A stretch of 64,000 bases of DNA from Variovorax guangxiensis. GTDB lineage: Bacteria; Pseudomonadota; Gammaproteobacteria; Burkholderiales; Burkholderiaceae_C. The translations under genes and the position numbers were made by a program. Below are positions 1-8,242 of this stretch, piece by piece; position 1 is the first letter of the stretch, and every line of letters starts with the position of its first letter. Under the pieces are notes generated by a model. It worked only from the letters and a program-made list of their open reading frames with translations, had not been told where the DNA came from and ran no database searches. The stretch is from the NCBI RefSeq assembly GCF_003952165.1, contig NZ_RXFT01000001.1:1054001-1118000 (forward strand), in the 5' to 3' direction.

Positions 1-1
1 G

Positions 2-1237
2 CAACTCGACATCCATCCCACCGGCCGCCACTTTCTCCAGATTCCCGGTCCGAGCCCCGTGCCCGACCGCATCCTGCGGGCCATGAGCCTGCCCACCATC
101 GACCATCGCGGGCCCGAATTCGGCACGCTCGGGCTGAAGGTGCTGGGCGGCATCCGGCAGATCTTCAAGACGAAGCACCCGGTCGCGATCTACCCTGCCT
201 CGGGCACCGGCGCCTGGGAGGCCGCGCTCGCCAACACGCTGAGCCCGGGCGACCACGTGCTCATGTACGAGACCGGCCACTTCGCCTCGCTGTGGCAGAA
301 GATGGCCACGCGCCTGGGCCTGTCCACCGAGTTCCTCGCCTGGCAAGGCACCGACGCGCAACTGCCAAACGCGCCGAGCTGGCGCCGCGGCGTGCAGGCC
401 GATCTCATCGAGGCCCGCCTGCGCAAGGACACCGAGAAGAAGATCAAGGCCGTGTGCGTGGTGCACAACGAGACCTCCACCGGCGTCACCTCCGACATCG
501 CCTCGGTGCGCAAGGCCATCGACGCCGCGGGCCACCCCGCCCTGCTGATGGTCGACAGCATCTCGGGCCTTGCCAGCGCCGACTACCGCCATGACGAATG
601 GGGCGTGGACGTGTGCGTCAGCGGCTCGCAGAAGGGCCTGATGCTGCCGCCAGGCATCAGTTTCAACGCGCTGTCGCCGCGCGCGCTCGAAGCCGCGAAG
701 CACGCGAAGCTGCCCAAGGCCTTCTGGGCCTGGGACGAGATCGTCGAGATGAACAAGGACGGCTACTGGCCCTACACGCCCAACACCAACCTGCTCTACG
801 GCCTCTCGGAGTCGCTGGACATGATCCTCGGCGAAGGCCTGGACAACGTGTTCGCGCGCCACCAGCGCTGGGCCGCCGGCGTGCGCGCCGCCGTCAACGC
901 CTGGGGCCTGCCGGTCCAGTGCGCCGACCCGGCCGTGTACTCGCCCGTGCTCACCGGCGTGATCACGCCAGAGGGCGTGGACGCCGACGCGCTGCGCCGG
1001 CTGATCCACCAGCGCTTCGATCTCTCGCTGGGCACCGGCCTGGGCAAGCTCAAGGGCCGCATGTTCCGCATGGGCCACCTGGGCGACAGCAACGACCTGA
1101 CGCTGGTGGCCATGGTCGCCGGTGTCGAGATGGGCATGAAGCTCGCGGGCATCAAGCTGGCAGGCAGCGGCGTGCAGGCCGCCATGGACCACTTCTCGAG
1201 CCACACGGCACCGGCCGCGCTGCAGAAAGCCGCCTAG
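2..1237 (+). CDS. Serine-glyoxylate aminotransferase family protein, 5' end cut by window
   Basis: Class V PLP-dependent aminotransferase of the alanine/serine-glyoxylate type, which makes glycine and a 2-oxo acid from glyoxylate and an amino donor in the cytosol. The frame is open to the window edge, and the family's N-terminal block (HPTGRHFLQIPGP) is encoded from about position 14, so only a few residues are missing. A GTG at 59 lies inside this conserved block and is not the start. The PLP lysine is in SGSQKGLMLPPG, and the cofactor-region Asp-Ser pair is in VDSISGL. The visible 411 residues match the usual family length of about 400. A Bug-type binding protein follows 73 bp downstream and may be co-transcribed. 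The true substrate is inferred; other class V aminotransferases remain possible. Confidence 0.85.
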   Translation, partial: QLDIHPTGRHFLQIPGPSPVPDRILRAMSLPTIDHRGPEFGTLGLKVLGGIRQIFKTKHPVAIYPASGTGAWEAALANTLSPGDHVLMYETGHFASLWQKMATRLGLSTEFLAWQGTDAQLPNAPSWRRGVQADLIEARLRKDTEKKIKAVCVVHNETSTGVTSDIASVRKAIDAAGHPALLMVDSISGLASADYRHDEWGVDVCVSGSQKGLMLPPGISFNALSPRALEAAKHAKLPKAFWAWDEIVEMNKDGYWPYTPNTNLLYGLSESLDMILGEGLDNVFARHQRWAAGVRAAVNAWGLPVQCADPAVYSPVLTGVITPEGVDADALRRLIHQRFDLSLGTGLGKLKGRMFRMGHLGDSNDLTLVAMVAGVEMGMKLAGIKLAGSGVQAAMDHFSSHTAPAALQKAA

Positions 1238-1310
1238 ACAACAGGCTCACAGGCTCGCAGCGCCACTGCCGGCGCGCATCGGATTCCCACCCACGACGGA
1301 GACAAGGAAG

Positions 1311-2288
1311 ATGCAGAGACGTTCGTTGATCCAGGCTGCGGGCGCCGCGGCCGCCACGCTGGGCGTGCCCCGGCTCTTCGCGCAGGAGTGGCCCACGGGG
1401 CCGGTGCGCATCGTTGTCGGCTTTCCGCCCGGCGGCGGCACCGACGCGCTGGCCCGCGTGGTCGCGCAGAAGCTCACAACGATGTGGGGCCAGCAGGTGA
1501 TCGTCGAGAACAAGGGCGGCGTGGCCGGCGTGCTCGCGGCCGACTACGTGGCGCAGCAGCCCAGCGACGGCAGCACGCTGCTGATGGCCCACATCAACAG
1601 CCACGCGCTCGCGCCCAGCCTGCAGCCCAAGCTGCGCTACAACGTGGAGCGCGACTTCGTGCCCATCGTGCTGGTGGGCGTCACGCCCAACCTGCTGATC
1701 GCCAACCCGGCGCAGAAGGCGCTCTCGGTGAAGGACATCGTCGCCGCCTGCAAGGCCGCGCCCGGCACGCTGAGCTTCGGCTCGGCCGGCGCCGGCTCGG
1801 CGCAGCACCTGGCGCTGGAAATGTTCAAGCTGCAGGGCGGCGTCGATGCGCTGCACGTGCCCTACAAGGGCAGCGGCCCGCTGCTGGCCGACCTGATGGG
1901 CGGGCAGATCCAGTACAGCTTCGAGACCATGACGGCCGCCACGCCGCACGTGAAGAACGGCCGCGTGCTCGCCGTGGCGCAGACGCGCACCAAGCGCGCC
2001 AAGGGCCACCCCAACGTGCCGACCATGCAGGAGCAAGGCTTCCAGGGCTTCGAGGCCACCACCTGGTACGGCCTCGCCGGCCCGGGCAAGCTGCCTGCCT
2101 CCATCGCGCAGAAGGTGAACCGCGACGTGAACACCGTGCTGGCGATGCCCGACGTGCAGGAGCGGCTGGACACCTACGGCGCGGAGGACGGCGGCGGCTC
2201 GCAGGACAAGTTCAGGCAGTTCATCAGCACGGAGATTGCCAAGTGGGCGAAGGTGGTGAAGGACGGGAACGTTCACGTCGAGACCTGA
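1311..2288 (+). CDS. Bug/TctC-type tripartite tricarboxylate transporter substrate-binding protein
   Basis: Periplasmic solute-binding protein of the Bug (TctC) family, 325 residues, the usual size. The N-terminus is an export signal with an RR pair (MQRRSLIQAAG) and cleavage probably after LFA at about residue 24, possibly a Tat signal. Family landmarks are the early VGFPPGGGTD loop and the later PYKGSGP segment, both near the carboxylate-binding pocket in known members. Bug proteins bind small carboxylates or amides and often lack dedicated membrane subunits; none is seen here. Its place between an aminotransferase and a hydratase suggests import of a carboxylic acid metabolised by those enzymes, but the ligand is unknown. 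Confidence 0.85.
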   Translation: MQRRSLIQAAGAAAATLGVPRLFAQEWPTGPVRIVVGFPPGGGTDALARVVAQKLTTMWGQQVIVENKGGVAGVLAADYVAQQPSDGSTLLMAHINSHALAPSLQPKLRYNVERDFVPIVLVGVTPNLLIANPAQKALSVKDIVAACKAAPGTLSFGSAGAGSAQHLALEMFKLQGGVDALHVPYKGSGPLLADLMGGQIQYSFETMTAATPHVKNGRVLAVAQTRTKRAKGHPNVPTMQEQGFQGFEATTWYGLAGPGKLPASIAQKVNRDVNTVLAMPDVQERLDTYGAEDGGGSQDKFRQFISTEIAKWAKVVKDGNVHVET

Positions 2289-2318
2289 AGGGCCTGCTTT
2301 GCTGAGAAGATCCGGAAG

Positions 2319-3089
2319 ATGAATTCATCCCAGACCGCCCTCACCGACGCACTCGTGGCCGCGCGCCGCGGCAACCGCACCCTCGACGCCACGCCCTGGC
2401 TCGACACACTCGAAACCGCGGCACAGGCCTATGAAGTGCAGGACGCCGTTGCGGCGGCGCTCGGCTGGTTCGAGAGCCAGCCGGTGCCCCGCGCATGGAA
2501 GTCGGGCGGCGGCTCGCGAAGCGCGACGCTCACGCATGCGCCGCTGCCGCCTGAAGGCGTGCGGCAGAGCCCGGCGGATTTCAGCGACCTCGTCTTCCAC
2601 ACGCCCGGCATCGAGGCCGAGATCGCCCTGCGGCTCGGCCAGGACGTGACGCCCGCGCGAGCTGCGACGCTCGACCACGAAAACTCGGCAGCGCTGATCG
2701 ACGCCATGGCGGTTTCAGTGGAAATCGTCGACGCACGCTGGCAGGACCTCCCCTCCACGCCCGCCCTGTTGCGCCTGGCCGACTCGCAGGTGCACGGCGC
2801 GCTCGTGCTCGGCGAGTGGAAGCCTTTCGCCGCCGTCGACTGGGCCTCGCAGCGCTGCGAGACGAAGATCGGCAATGCCGAAGTGGTGGTGCGCGAAGGC
2901 ACGCACCCGCTGGCCGACCCGGCGTGGCTGCTGCCGATCTGGCTGCGCCACATCACGCGCAACGGGCGGACGGCGACGGCCGGCACCGTCGTCACCACGG
3001 GCTCATGGGTGGGCGTGCTGCCCTGCCGGCGCGGCGATCAGGTGACGGCCGAGTTTCCCGGCGTCGGCGCCGTGCGCTTGATCGTGTAG
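2319..3089 (+). CDS. 2-keto-4-pentenoate hydratase-like protein (FAH superfamily)
   Basis: 256-residue protein resembling MhpD/2-hydroxypenta-2,4-dienoate hydratases, which add water to 2-oxo-alkenoates in meta-cleavage pathways using a divalent metal. Typical segments are the AWKSGGGS region near residue 60, the PGIEAEIALRLG block (Glu metal ligands) near 90, the SVEIVDARW block near 130 and a C-terminal TTGSWVGVLPCRRGDQV. It begins 30 bp after the binding-protein gene with a weak GGAAG ribosome site, so the two are probably one transcript. The 3' end overlaps the convergent LysR gene by 52 bp. The exact substrate is not evident; no other meta-cleavage gene is next to it. Confidence 0.75.
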   Translation: MNSSQTALTDALVAARRGNRTLDATPWLDTLETAAQAYEVQDAVAAALGWFESQPVPRAWKSGGGSRSATLTHAPLPPEGVRQSPADFSDLVFHTPGIEAEIALRLGQDVTPARAATLDHENSAALIDAMAVSVEIVDARWQDLPSTPALLRLADSQVHGALVLGEWKPFAAVDWASQRCETKIGNAEVVVREGTHPLADPAWLLPIWLRHITRNGRTATAGTVVTTGSWVGVLPCRRGDQVTAEFPGVGAVRLIV

Positions 3090-4000
3090 CGCCCGCCTCC
3101 CACGCCCGAGCAGGCCACCAGGAAGTCGAGCACCGCCCGCACCCGCGCGGGCAGCGTGCCGGCCTTGCCGATGTAGACCGCGTGGATCGGCTCCACTTCG
3201 GCCGGATTGAATTCCTCCAGCAGCGGCACCAGCCGGCCAGCGTCGATGTCGTGCTGTATGTGATACAGCGACAGCCGCGCCACACCCGCCCCGGCGATGG
3301 CCAGCTGGCGCAGCGTTTCGCCATCGCCCGCGCGCACCGGGCCGGCAACGGGCAGCCACTGCATGCGGCCGTCCACGCGCAGCGGCCAGTCGGGCGTGTT
3401 GCGCCGGTAGCTCCAGCCAAGGCGGTTGTGCGCCTGCAGCTCCTGCGGCGTGCGCGGCGTGCCGTACTTGGCGAGGTAGTCAGGTGCGGCGACGATGGCC
3501 TGGCTGGTTTCACCCAGCCTGCGCGCGACAAGGTCCGACGCCGGCAGCTGGCCCCAGCGGATCGCGATGTCTGCGCGCTCGTCCATCAGGTCGACGATGC
3601 GGTCGGTCAGCGCGATGTCGAGCGTGATCTGCGGGTGCATCTCCAGCAAGCGTGGCACCAGAGGCACCAGCTTGTGGTGGCCGAACGAGACGCTGGCGTT
3701 GATGCTCACCCGCCCGCGAGGCGCGGCGCCGGCCGCGGCGCAGCGCTCGGCCTCGTCCATGTCGGCCAGCACGCGCAGGCTGCGCTCGTAGAACTCCGTG
3801 CCCTCGGGCGTGAGCTGCAGCTTGCGCGTCGAACGGTGCACGAGCTGGATGCCCAGGCGCAGCTCCAGCCGCGCCACCAGCTTGCTCACGGCCGAAGGCG
3901 TCATGCCCAGCAGGCGCGCGGCGGACGAGAAGCCGCCCGACTCCACCACCTGCACGAAGGCTTCCATTTCGCCGGAGCGGTTGACCTCGATGCGCGGCAT
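3038..4000 (-). CDS. LysR family transcriptional regulator
   Basis: 320-residue LysR-type regulator. The winged helix-turn-helix occupies about residues 10-70 (GGFSSAARLLGMTPSAVSKLVARLE), followed by the effector-binding periplasmic-protein-like domain. GGAAGAG lies just before the ATG. It diverges from the MFS exporter gene; the spacer contains an inverted repeat at 4017-4033 that suits a LysR operator, so it probably controls the exporter and itself. The last 17 codons run antisense into the end of the hydratase gene; the resulting C-terminal tail is slightly longer than in most relatives, which have about 300 residues. The inducer is unknown. Confidence 0.88.
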   Translation of the reverse strand: MPRIEVNRSGEMEAFVQVVESGGFSSAARLLGMTPSAVSKLVARLELRLGIQLVHRSTRKLQLTPEGTEFYERSLRVLADMDEAERCAAAGAAPRGRVSINASVSFGHHKLVPLVPRLLEMHPQITLDIALTDRIVDLMDERADIAIRWGQLPASDLVARRLGETSQAIVAAPDYLAKYGTPRTPQELQAHNRLGWSYRRNTPDWPLRVDGRMQWLPVAGPVRAGDGETLRQLAIAGAGVARLSLYHIQHDIDAGRLVPLLEEFNPAEVEPIHAVYIGKAGTLPARVRAVLDFLVACSGVGGGRYTIKRTAPTPGNSAVT

Positions 4001-4016
4001 GGCTCTTCCTCATTTC

Positions 4017-4033
4017 TGTGATTTCAAGTCACA
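4017..4033. promoter_or_regulatory. Candidate LysR operator between divergent lysR and MFS genes
   Basis: The 17 bases form a dyad with arms TGTGA and TCACA around a 7-base centre. It lies 17 bp upstream of the lysR start and about 60 bp upstream of the exporter start, the normal position for an autoregulatory LysR site. Assignment to this regulator is inferred from position only. Confidence 0.4.
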
Positions 4034-4094
4034 AGTCTATGTAGCCGTGGCATTCTAGTCATCGATGGCATTCGTCATCACAGTACAGGGCATC

Positions 4095-5285
4095 ATGCCA
4101 ATCGCTCTACTTGCCCTCACCGCCGGTGCCTTCGGAATAGGCACCACCGAGTTCGTAATCATGGGCCTGCTGATGCAGGTCTCGACGGATCTTCACGTCT
4201 CCATCACGGCCGCCGGCCTGCTGATCTCGGGCTACGCCCTCGGGGTCGCGGTCGGCGCTCCCGTACTCACCATCGCCACCCGCAAGCTGCCGCGCAAGAC
4301 GGTGCTGCTCGCGCTGATGGCGATCTTCACGCTCGGCAACCTCGCCTGTGCCCTTGCGCCCAACTACGAAATGCTGATGGCCGCGCGCGTGGTCACCTCG
4401 CTGGCGCACGGCACCTTCTTCGGCGTCGGCTCGGTGGTCGCCACCGGGCTGGTGGCGCCAGAACGCCGCGCCTCGGCCATCGCGATCATGTTCACCGGCC
4501 TGACTGCCGCCACGCTGCTCGGCGTGCCCGCCGGTGCATGGCTGGGGCTGCATTTCGGCTGGCGCTCTACCTTCTGGGCCGTGACGGCGATCGGCGTGCT
4601 GGCCTTCGCGGTGCTCTCGGTGTTCGTTCCCCGCGTCAAGGAAGAGGCCAAGGCCGCGCCGCTGCGCGAGGAGCTGGGCGTGCTTGCGCGTCCGCAGGTG
4701 CTGCTCGGCCTGGCGATGACAGTGCTCGGCTTTGCCGGCGTGTTCGTGGTCTACACCTACATCCAGCCGCTGCTCACCCAGGTCACGGGCCTGTCGGAAT
4801 CGGCCGTGTCGCCCATCCTGCTGGTGTTCGGGGGCGGCCTCGCGGTCGGCAACCTGCTAGGCGGCAAGCTGGCCGACCGGGCGCCGATGGCCGCCGTGTT
4901 CGGCACGCTGGTGGCGCTGGCGGTGGTGCTCGGCGCAATGCAGTTCACCATCGGCACGCCTTTCACCGCAGTGGTGTTCGTCGGACTGCTGGGCGTGGCC
5001 TCCTTCGCCACCGTGGCGCCGATGCAGCTGCGGGTGCTGGAGAAGGCTTCGGGCGCCGGTCAGAACCTGGCTTCGAGCCTGAACATCGCGGCCTTCAATC
5101 TCGGCAACGCACTTGGTGCCTGGGTCGGCGGCGTGGTGATCGACCATGGCCCCGGCCTGCGCGCGCTGGGCTGGGTGGCCGCGCTGCTCACGCTGGTGGG
5201 CCTGGCCATCGCGCTGTGGAGCCGCGCGCTCGACAGGCGCGAGCCGCGCGACGCGCTGGCCGACTGCGCTTCGGCCCGGGCCTGA
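4095..5285 (+). CDS. MFS efflux transporter, AraJ/NepI-like (DHA1)
   Basis: About 396-residue major facilitator with twelve predicted membrane helices. The N-terminal helix LTAGAFGIGTTEFVIMGLL is characteristic of the AraJ/sugar-efflux and Cml-like DHA1 exporters, and motif A-like residues follow helix 2. The start at 4095 (MPIALLAL) is preferred over the ATG at 4065 because family members begin at this point and the extra ten residues are not conserved in character; neither start has a strong ribosome site. It is divergent from a LysR gene that probably regulates it. Substrates in this family include sugars, nucleosides and drugs, and nothing here chooses among them. Confidence 0.82.
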   Translation: MPIALLALTAGAFGIGTTEFVIMGLLMQVSTDLHVSITAAGLLISGYALGVAVGAPVLTIATRKLPRKTVLLALMAIFTLGNLACALAPNYEMLMAARVVTSLAHGTFFGVGSVVATGLVAPERRASAIAIMFTGLTAATLLGVPAGAWLGLHFGWRSTFWAVTAIGVLAFAVLSVFVPRVKEEAKAAPLREELGVLARPQVLLGLAMTVLGFAGVFVVYTYIQPLLTQVTGLSESAVSPILLVFGGGLAVGNLLGGKLADRAPMAAVFGTLVALAVVLGAMQFTIGTPFTAVVFVGLLGVASFATVAPMQLRVLEKASGAGQNLASSLNIAAFNLGNALGAWVGGVVIDHGPGLRALGWVAALLTLVGLAIALWSRALDRREPRDALADCASARA

Positions 5286-5322
5286 GTCTTCCAGCACTCG
5301 AGCCGAGGAACAGAAACGCCGC

Positions 5323-8124
5323 TCAGTGCTCCAGCCGCGTCGGCGAGCCGCTGTGCGAGCCGCCGGACTGCATGAAGAACGCGAACCTGTCGCGCCCCGC
5401 CGCCTTGGCGTTGTAGAGCGCGACGTCCGCGCGAGCCAGCAGCTCCTCGGCCGTGGCCGACGAGCCGCTCGCGCGGTGGAAGGCGATGCCGATGCTGGTC
5501 GTCACGTCGACGCGCTGGCCGTCCACCACGAAGGGCGGCGTGTGGACGCGGTCCACGATCTTCTCCGCGACGATGGCGGCCGCCTCCGGCGTGCCCAGCC
5601 CCTCCAGCACCAGCACGAATTCGTCGCCGGCCAGCCGCGCGACCATGTCGGTGCCGCGCACGCAGCCTTGCAGCCGCCGCGCGTATTCGGAAAGCACGGC
5701 GTCACCCACCGCGTGGCCCATGGTGTCGTTGATGGCCTTGAAGTGGTCGATGTCGAGGAACATCAGGGCCATCGCATGGCCGGTGAGCTGGCTGCGCAGC
5801 ACCGCGTCGGGCAGGTACTCGTTGAAGGCCAGCCGGTTGGGCAGGCCGGTGAGCGTGTCCAGCCGCGCCAGCTCGATGAGCTTGTGCTCCACCACCTTCA
5901 GCGCCGTGATGTCCAGCGCCAGCGAGAAGATGCCGTGCGTCACGCCGTCGGCGCGCACGTCGGGCACGTAGATGACCTGCGTGATGCGCTCGCTGCCGGC
6001 GCGCTGCATGCGCGCCTCGAACTCCACCCGCTCACCCGCCAGCGCGCGCGCGAGCATCGGCTGGCGCGACACGTACACCTCGCGGCCCGACACCTCCTGC
6101 ACGTGGCGCCCCAGCACCTGTGCCGGATCGAGCCCGAGCCACTCGCGGCTGGTGGCGTTGGCGAAGGTGATCTTCTCCTCGCGGTCGATGTAGGTGATGA
6201 GCGCCGGCATGTTGTCGGTGATGGCGCGCAGCCGCAGCTCGCTCTCGGCCTGGCGCAGCTCTGCTTCCTTCAGCGCCGTGATGTTGAAGGACATCAGGTA
6301 GAAGCCCACCACTTCGCCGCGCAGGTTCTTGTCGGGAATCAGGTTGACCTGGAAATAGCCCTGGCGGCCGTGCAGCGGCGCGCGCACCGGAAAGCGCACC
6401 TTCTTGCCCGAGAACATGACCGGAAGGTACGGTTTGAGCTGGGAATAGATCGTCCTGCCCAGGGCCGAGCGCAGCGTGGTGCCCTGCAGCGCCGACTTCT
6501 CGCCCAGGCCGGCCATCTGCCGCGCGCGGATGTTCGCGAAATGGCAGTTCTGCTGGCGGTCGAAGTAGCCGACCAGCGCCGGGATGCTGTCGGTCACGTC
6601 GCGCAGGCGGGTTTCCTGTTCGCTCAGCGCGCGGCGGATATTGACCTCCTCGGTGATGTCGAAGGTCATCGAGAACACGCCGCACACCCTGCCCTGGGCG
6701 TCGAGGTCGGGGATGTAGTGCGCCTTGAAGGTGCGCTCGCCGATGCCCAGCGCCGGGTCGCCCGATTTCTCGAGGATCACGGTCTCGCCGGCCAGCGCGC
6801 GCATGAAGTGCGGCTCCACGACCGCGAAGTCGGCCGGGCCGCGCACGTCGGGCATCAGGCGGCCGACGAGCGGCCCGTTGCCGCGGTGCAGCGCCCGCAC
6901 GTGTGCATTGACGAAGGTGTAGCGCAGCGACGCGTCGACGTGCGACACCATCGCCGGAATGCTGTCGGCAATGATGCGGACCTGCGCCTCGCTGTGGGCC
7001 AGGCTGCGCTCGATGGCGCGCCGCTGCTCCATCAGCTCGTCGAAGGTGCGCGAGAGGTCGCCGATCTCGTCGGCGGCGTAGCGCCGCTGCGCCACGGGCG
7101 TCCCTTCGTCCCCCCCGGAGGGCGCCTGCTGGGTGGACTGCATGTGACGGTGCAGTTCCGCCAGCGGGGTGAGCTGCCGGCGCACCACGGCCAGCGTCAG
7201 CGCGCCGGCGCACAGCGCGAGCGCGAGCGCGCCGATCCAGGCACCGCGCTCGATGGCGTTGATGCTCGCGAAGGCCTCGCTGCGCGGATACATCGCCCCG
7301 ACGATCCAGTTCGCCTGCACCATGCGGTCGAAGGCGTAGAGGCTGGGCACCCCGGCCTCGTTAACGCCTTCGCTGGAGCCCTGGAAGCCGGCCATCGCGC
7401 GGAGGATCTGGGCGTCGCCGCCGCTGCCGTTGGGCTGGACGTGATTCAGGATGCGCGAGGCGTTCGGGTGGTCGACCACGATGCCGTCCACCGTGGTCAC
7501 GAACAGGTAGCCGGTCTTGCCGAACTTCACGTCGGCGAGCGTGCCCAGCACGCTGCGGTCCTTCAGGTTGATGGCGCCGGAGATCACGAAGCGCACCTGC
7601 CCGGTGCTGTCGAACACGGGCTCGGTGATGGCCACCTGCGCCAGTCCGTTGAGCCGGTTGCGGTAGGGCTCGGACACCAGGCCCGTCCTGGAGGCGACCG
7701 TCTGCTGGAAATAGGGCCTGTCCTTGACGTTCACCTTGCCGATCGCCTGCGCGCCGTTGAGGTTGGCCACGAGGTTGCCGTCCATGTCGAGGAAGGCGAC
7801 GTTGTCGAAGGCCTGGCGCAGCGAGGGATGCTTCTCCACGAAGGTCTGAAGCGCCGCCGTGCCCTGGAAGTCCTGGGCCTCGACGCTGCCGCTGAAGGTC
7901 TGCAGCAGGATGCGGCGGCTGCCGAATTTCTGGTCGATCGCGTCGGCGATGGCGTCCACCCGGGCGAACTCCTCGGACGCGATCGAGGCGCGCATGCTGC
8001 TCTTGACAAGGTGCAGGGCGAAGGTGGCGATCGCGAAGGTGGCCAGCAGGACCACCGCCGCCACGCCCAGGCTCAGGCGTGTGTGCAATCCGAACCGGAA
8101 TTTCGAGGGACCTGTTTGATTCAT
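5323..8124 (-). CDS. Membrane diguanylate cyclase with Cache, three PAS and GGDEF domains
   Basis: 933-residue inner-membrane signalling protein. Order: membrane helix at about 14-36, periplasmic double-Cache sensor region at about 40-290, second helix at about 297-319, HAMP-like linker, three PAS domains (about 385-500, 510-630, 635-755), then a GGDEF domain. The active loop reads AGDEF, an accepted functional variant, and an inhibitory I-site RGTD sits the standard spacing upstream, so it should make c-di-GMP with product inhibition. No EAL domain is present. It stands alone and convergent to the MFS gene. The Cache domain suggests a small extracellular ligand such as an amino or organic acid, by family knowledge only. 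Confidence 0.9.
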   Translation of the reverse strand: MNQTGPSKFRFGLHTRLSLGVAAVVLLATFAIATFALHLVKSSMRASIASEEFARVDAIADAIDQKFGSRRILLQTFSGSVEAQDFQGTAALQTFVEKHPSLRQAFDNVAFLDMDGNLVANLNGAQAIGKVNVKDRPYFQQTVASRTGLVSEPYRNRLNGLAQVAITEPVFDSTGQVRFVISGAINLKDRSVLGTLADVKFGKTGYLFVTTVDGIVVDHPNASRILNHVQPNGSGGDAQILRAMAGFQGSSEGVNEAGVPSLYAFDRMVQANWIVGAMYPRSEAFASINAIERGAWIGALALALCAGALTLAVVRRQLTPLAELHRHMQSTQQAPSGGDEGTPVAQRRYAADEIGDLSRTFDELMEQRRAIERSLAHSEAQVRIIADSIPAMVSHVDASLRYTFVNAHVRALHRGNGPLVGRLMPDVRGPADFAVVEPHFMRALAGETVILEKSGDPALGIGERTFKAHYIPDLDAQGRVCGVFSMTFDITEEVNIRRALSEQETRLRDVTDSIPALVGYFDRQQNCHFANIRARQMAGLGEKSALQGTTLRSALGRTIYSQLKPYLPVMFSGKKVRFPVRAPLHGRQGYFQVNLIPDKNLRGEVVGFYLMSFNITALKEAELRQAESELRLRAITDNMPALITYIDREEKITFANATSREWLGLDPAQVLGRHVQEVSGREVYVSRQPMLARALAGERVEFEARMQRAGSERITQVIYVPDVRADGVTHGIFSLALDITALKVVEHKLIELARLDTLTGLPNRLAFNEYLPDAVLRSQLTGHAMALMFLDIDHFKAINDTMGHAVGDAVLSEYARRLQGCVRGTDMVARLAGDEFVLVLEGLGTPEAAAIVAEKIVDRVHTPPFVVDGQRVDVTTSIGIAFHRASGSSATAEELLARADVALYNAKAAGRDRFAFFMQSGGSHSGSPTRLEH

Positions 8125-8242
8125 TGAACTTGCTCGGGGCCGGTACGTTGCCGGCGGCGCGAATGTTTCCCGTCTCTGAGTATCGGTGGGTTCGGGTTGC
8201 GGCGGAAGATACCGGGTTTACGCGGCGCGGGCGCCGCCGGAT

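Noticed and set aside
5323..8124. AGDEF read as a degenerate, inactive cyclase loop
   Set aside because: Ala at the first position is found in active cyclases and the I-site and metal Asp are intact.
5146..8127. 993-codon open frame on the plus strand opposite the Cache-PAS-GGDEF gene
   Set aside because: Arg/His/Ala/Val/Gln-rich translation with no domain, exactly antisense to a protein with five recognisable domains; typical high-GC shadow frame.
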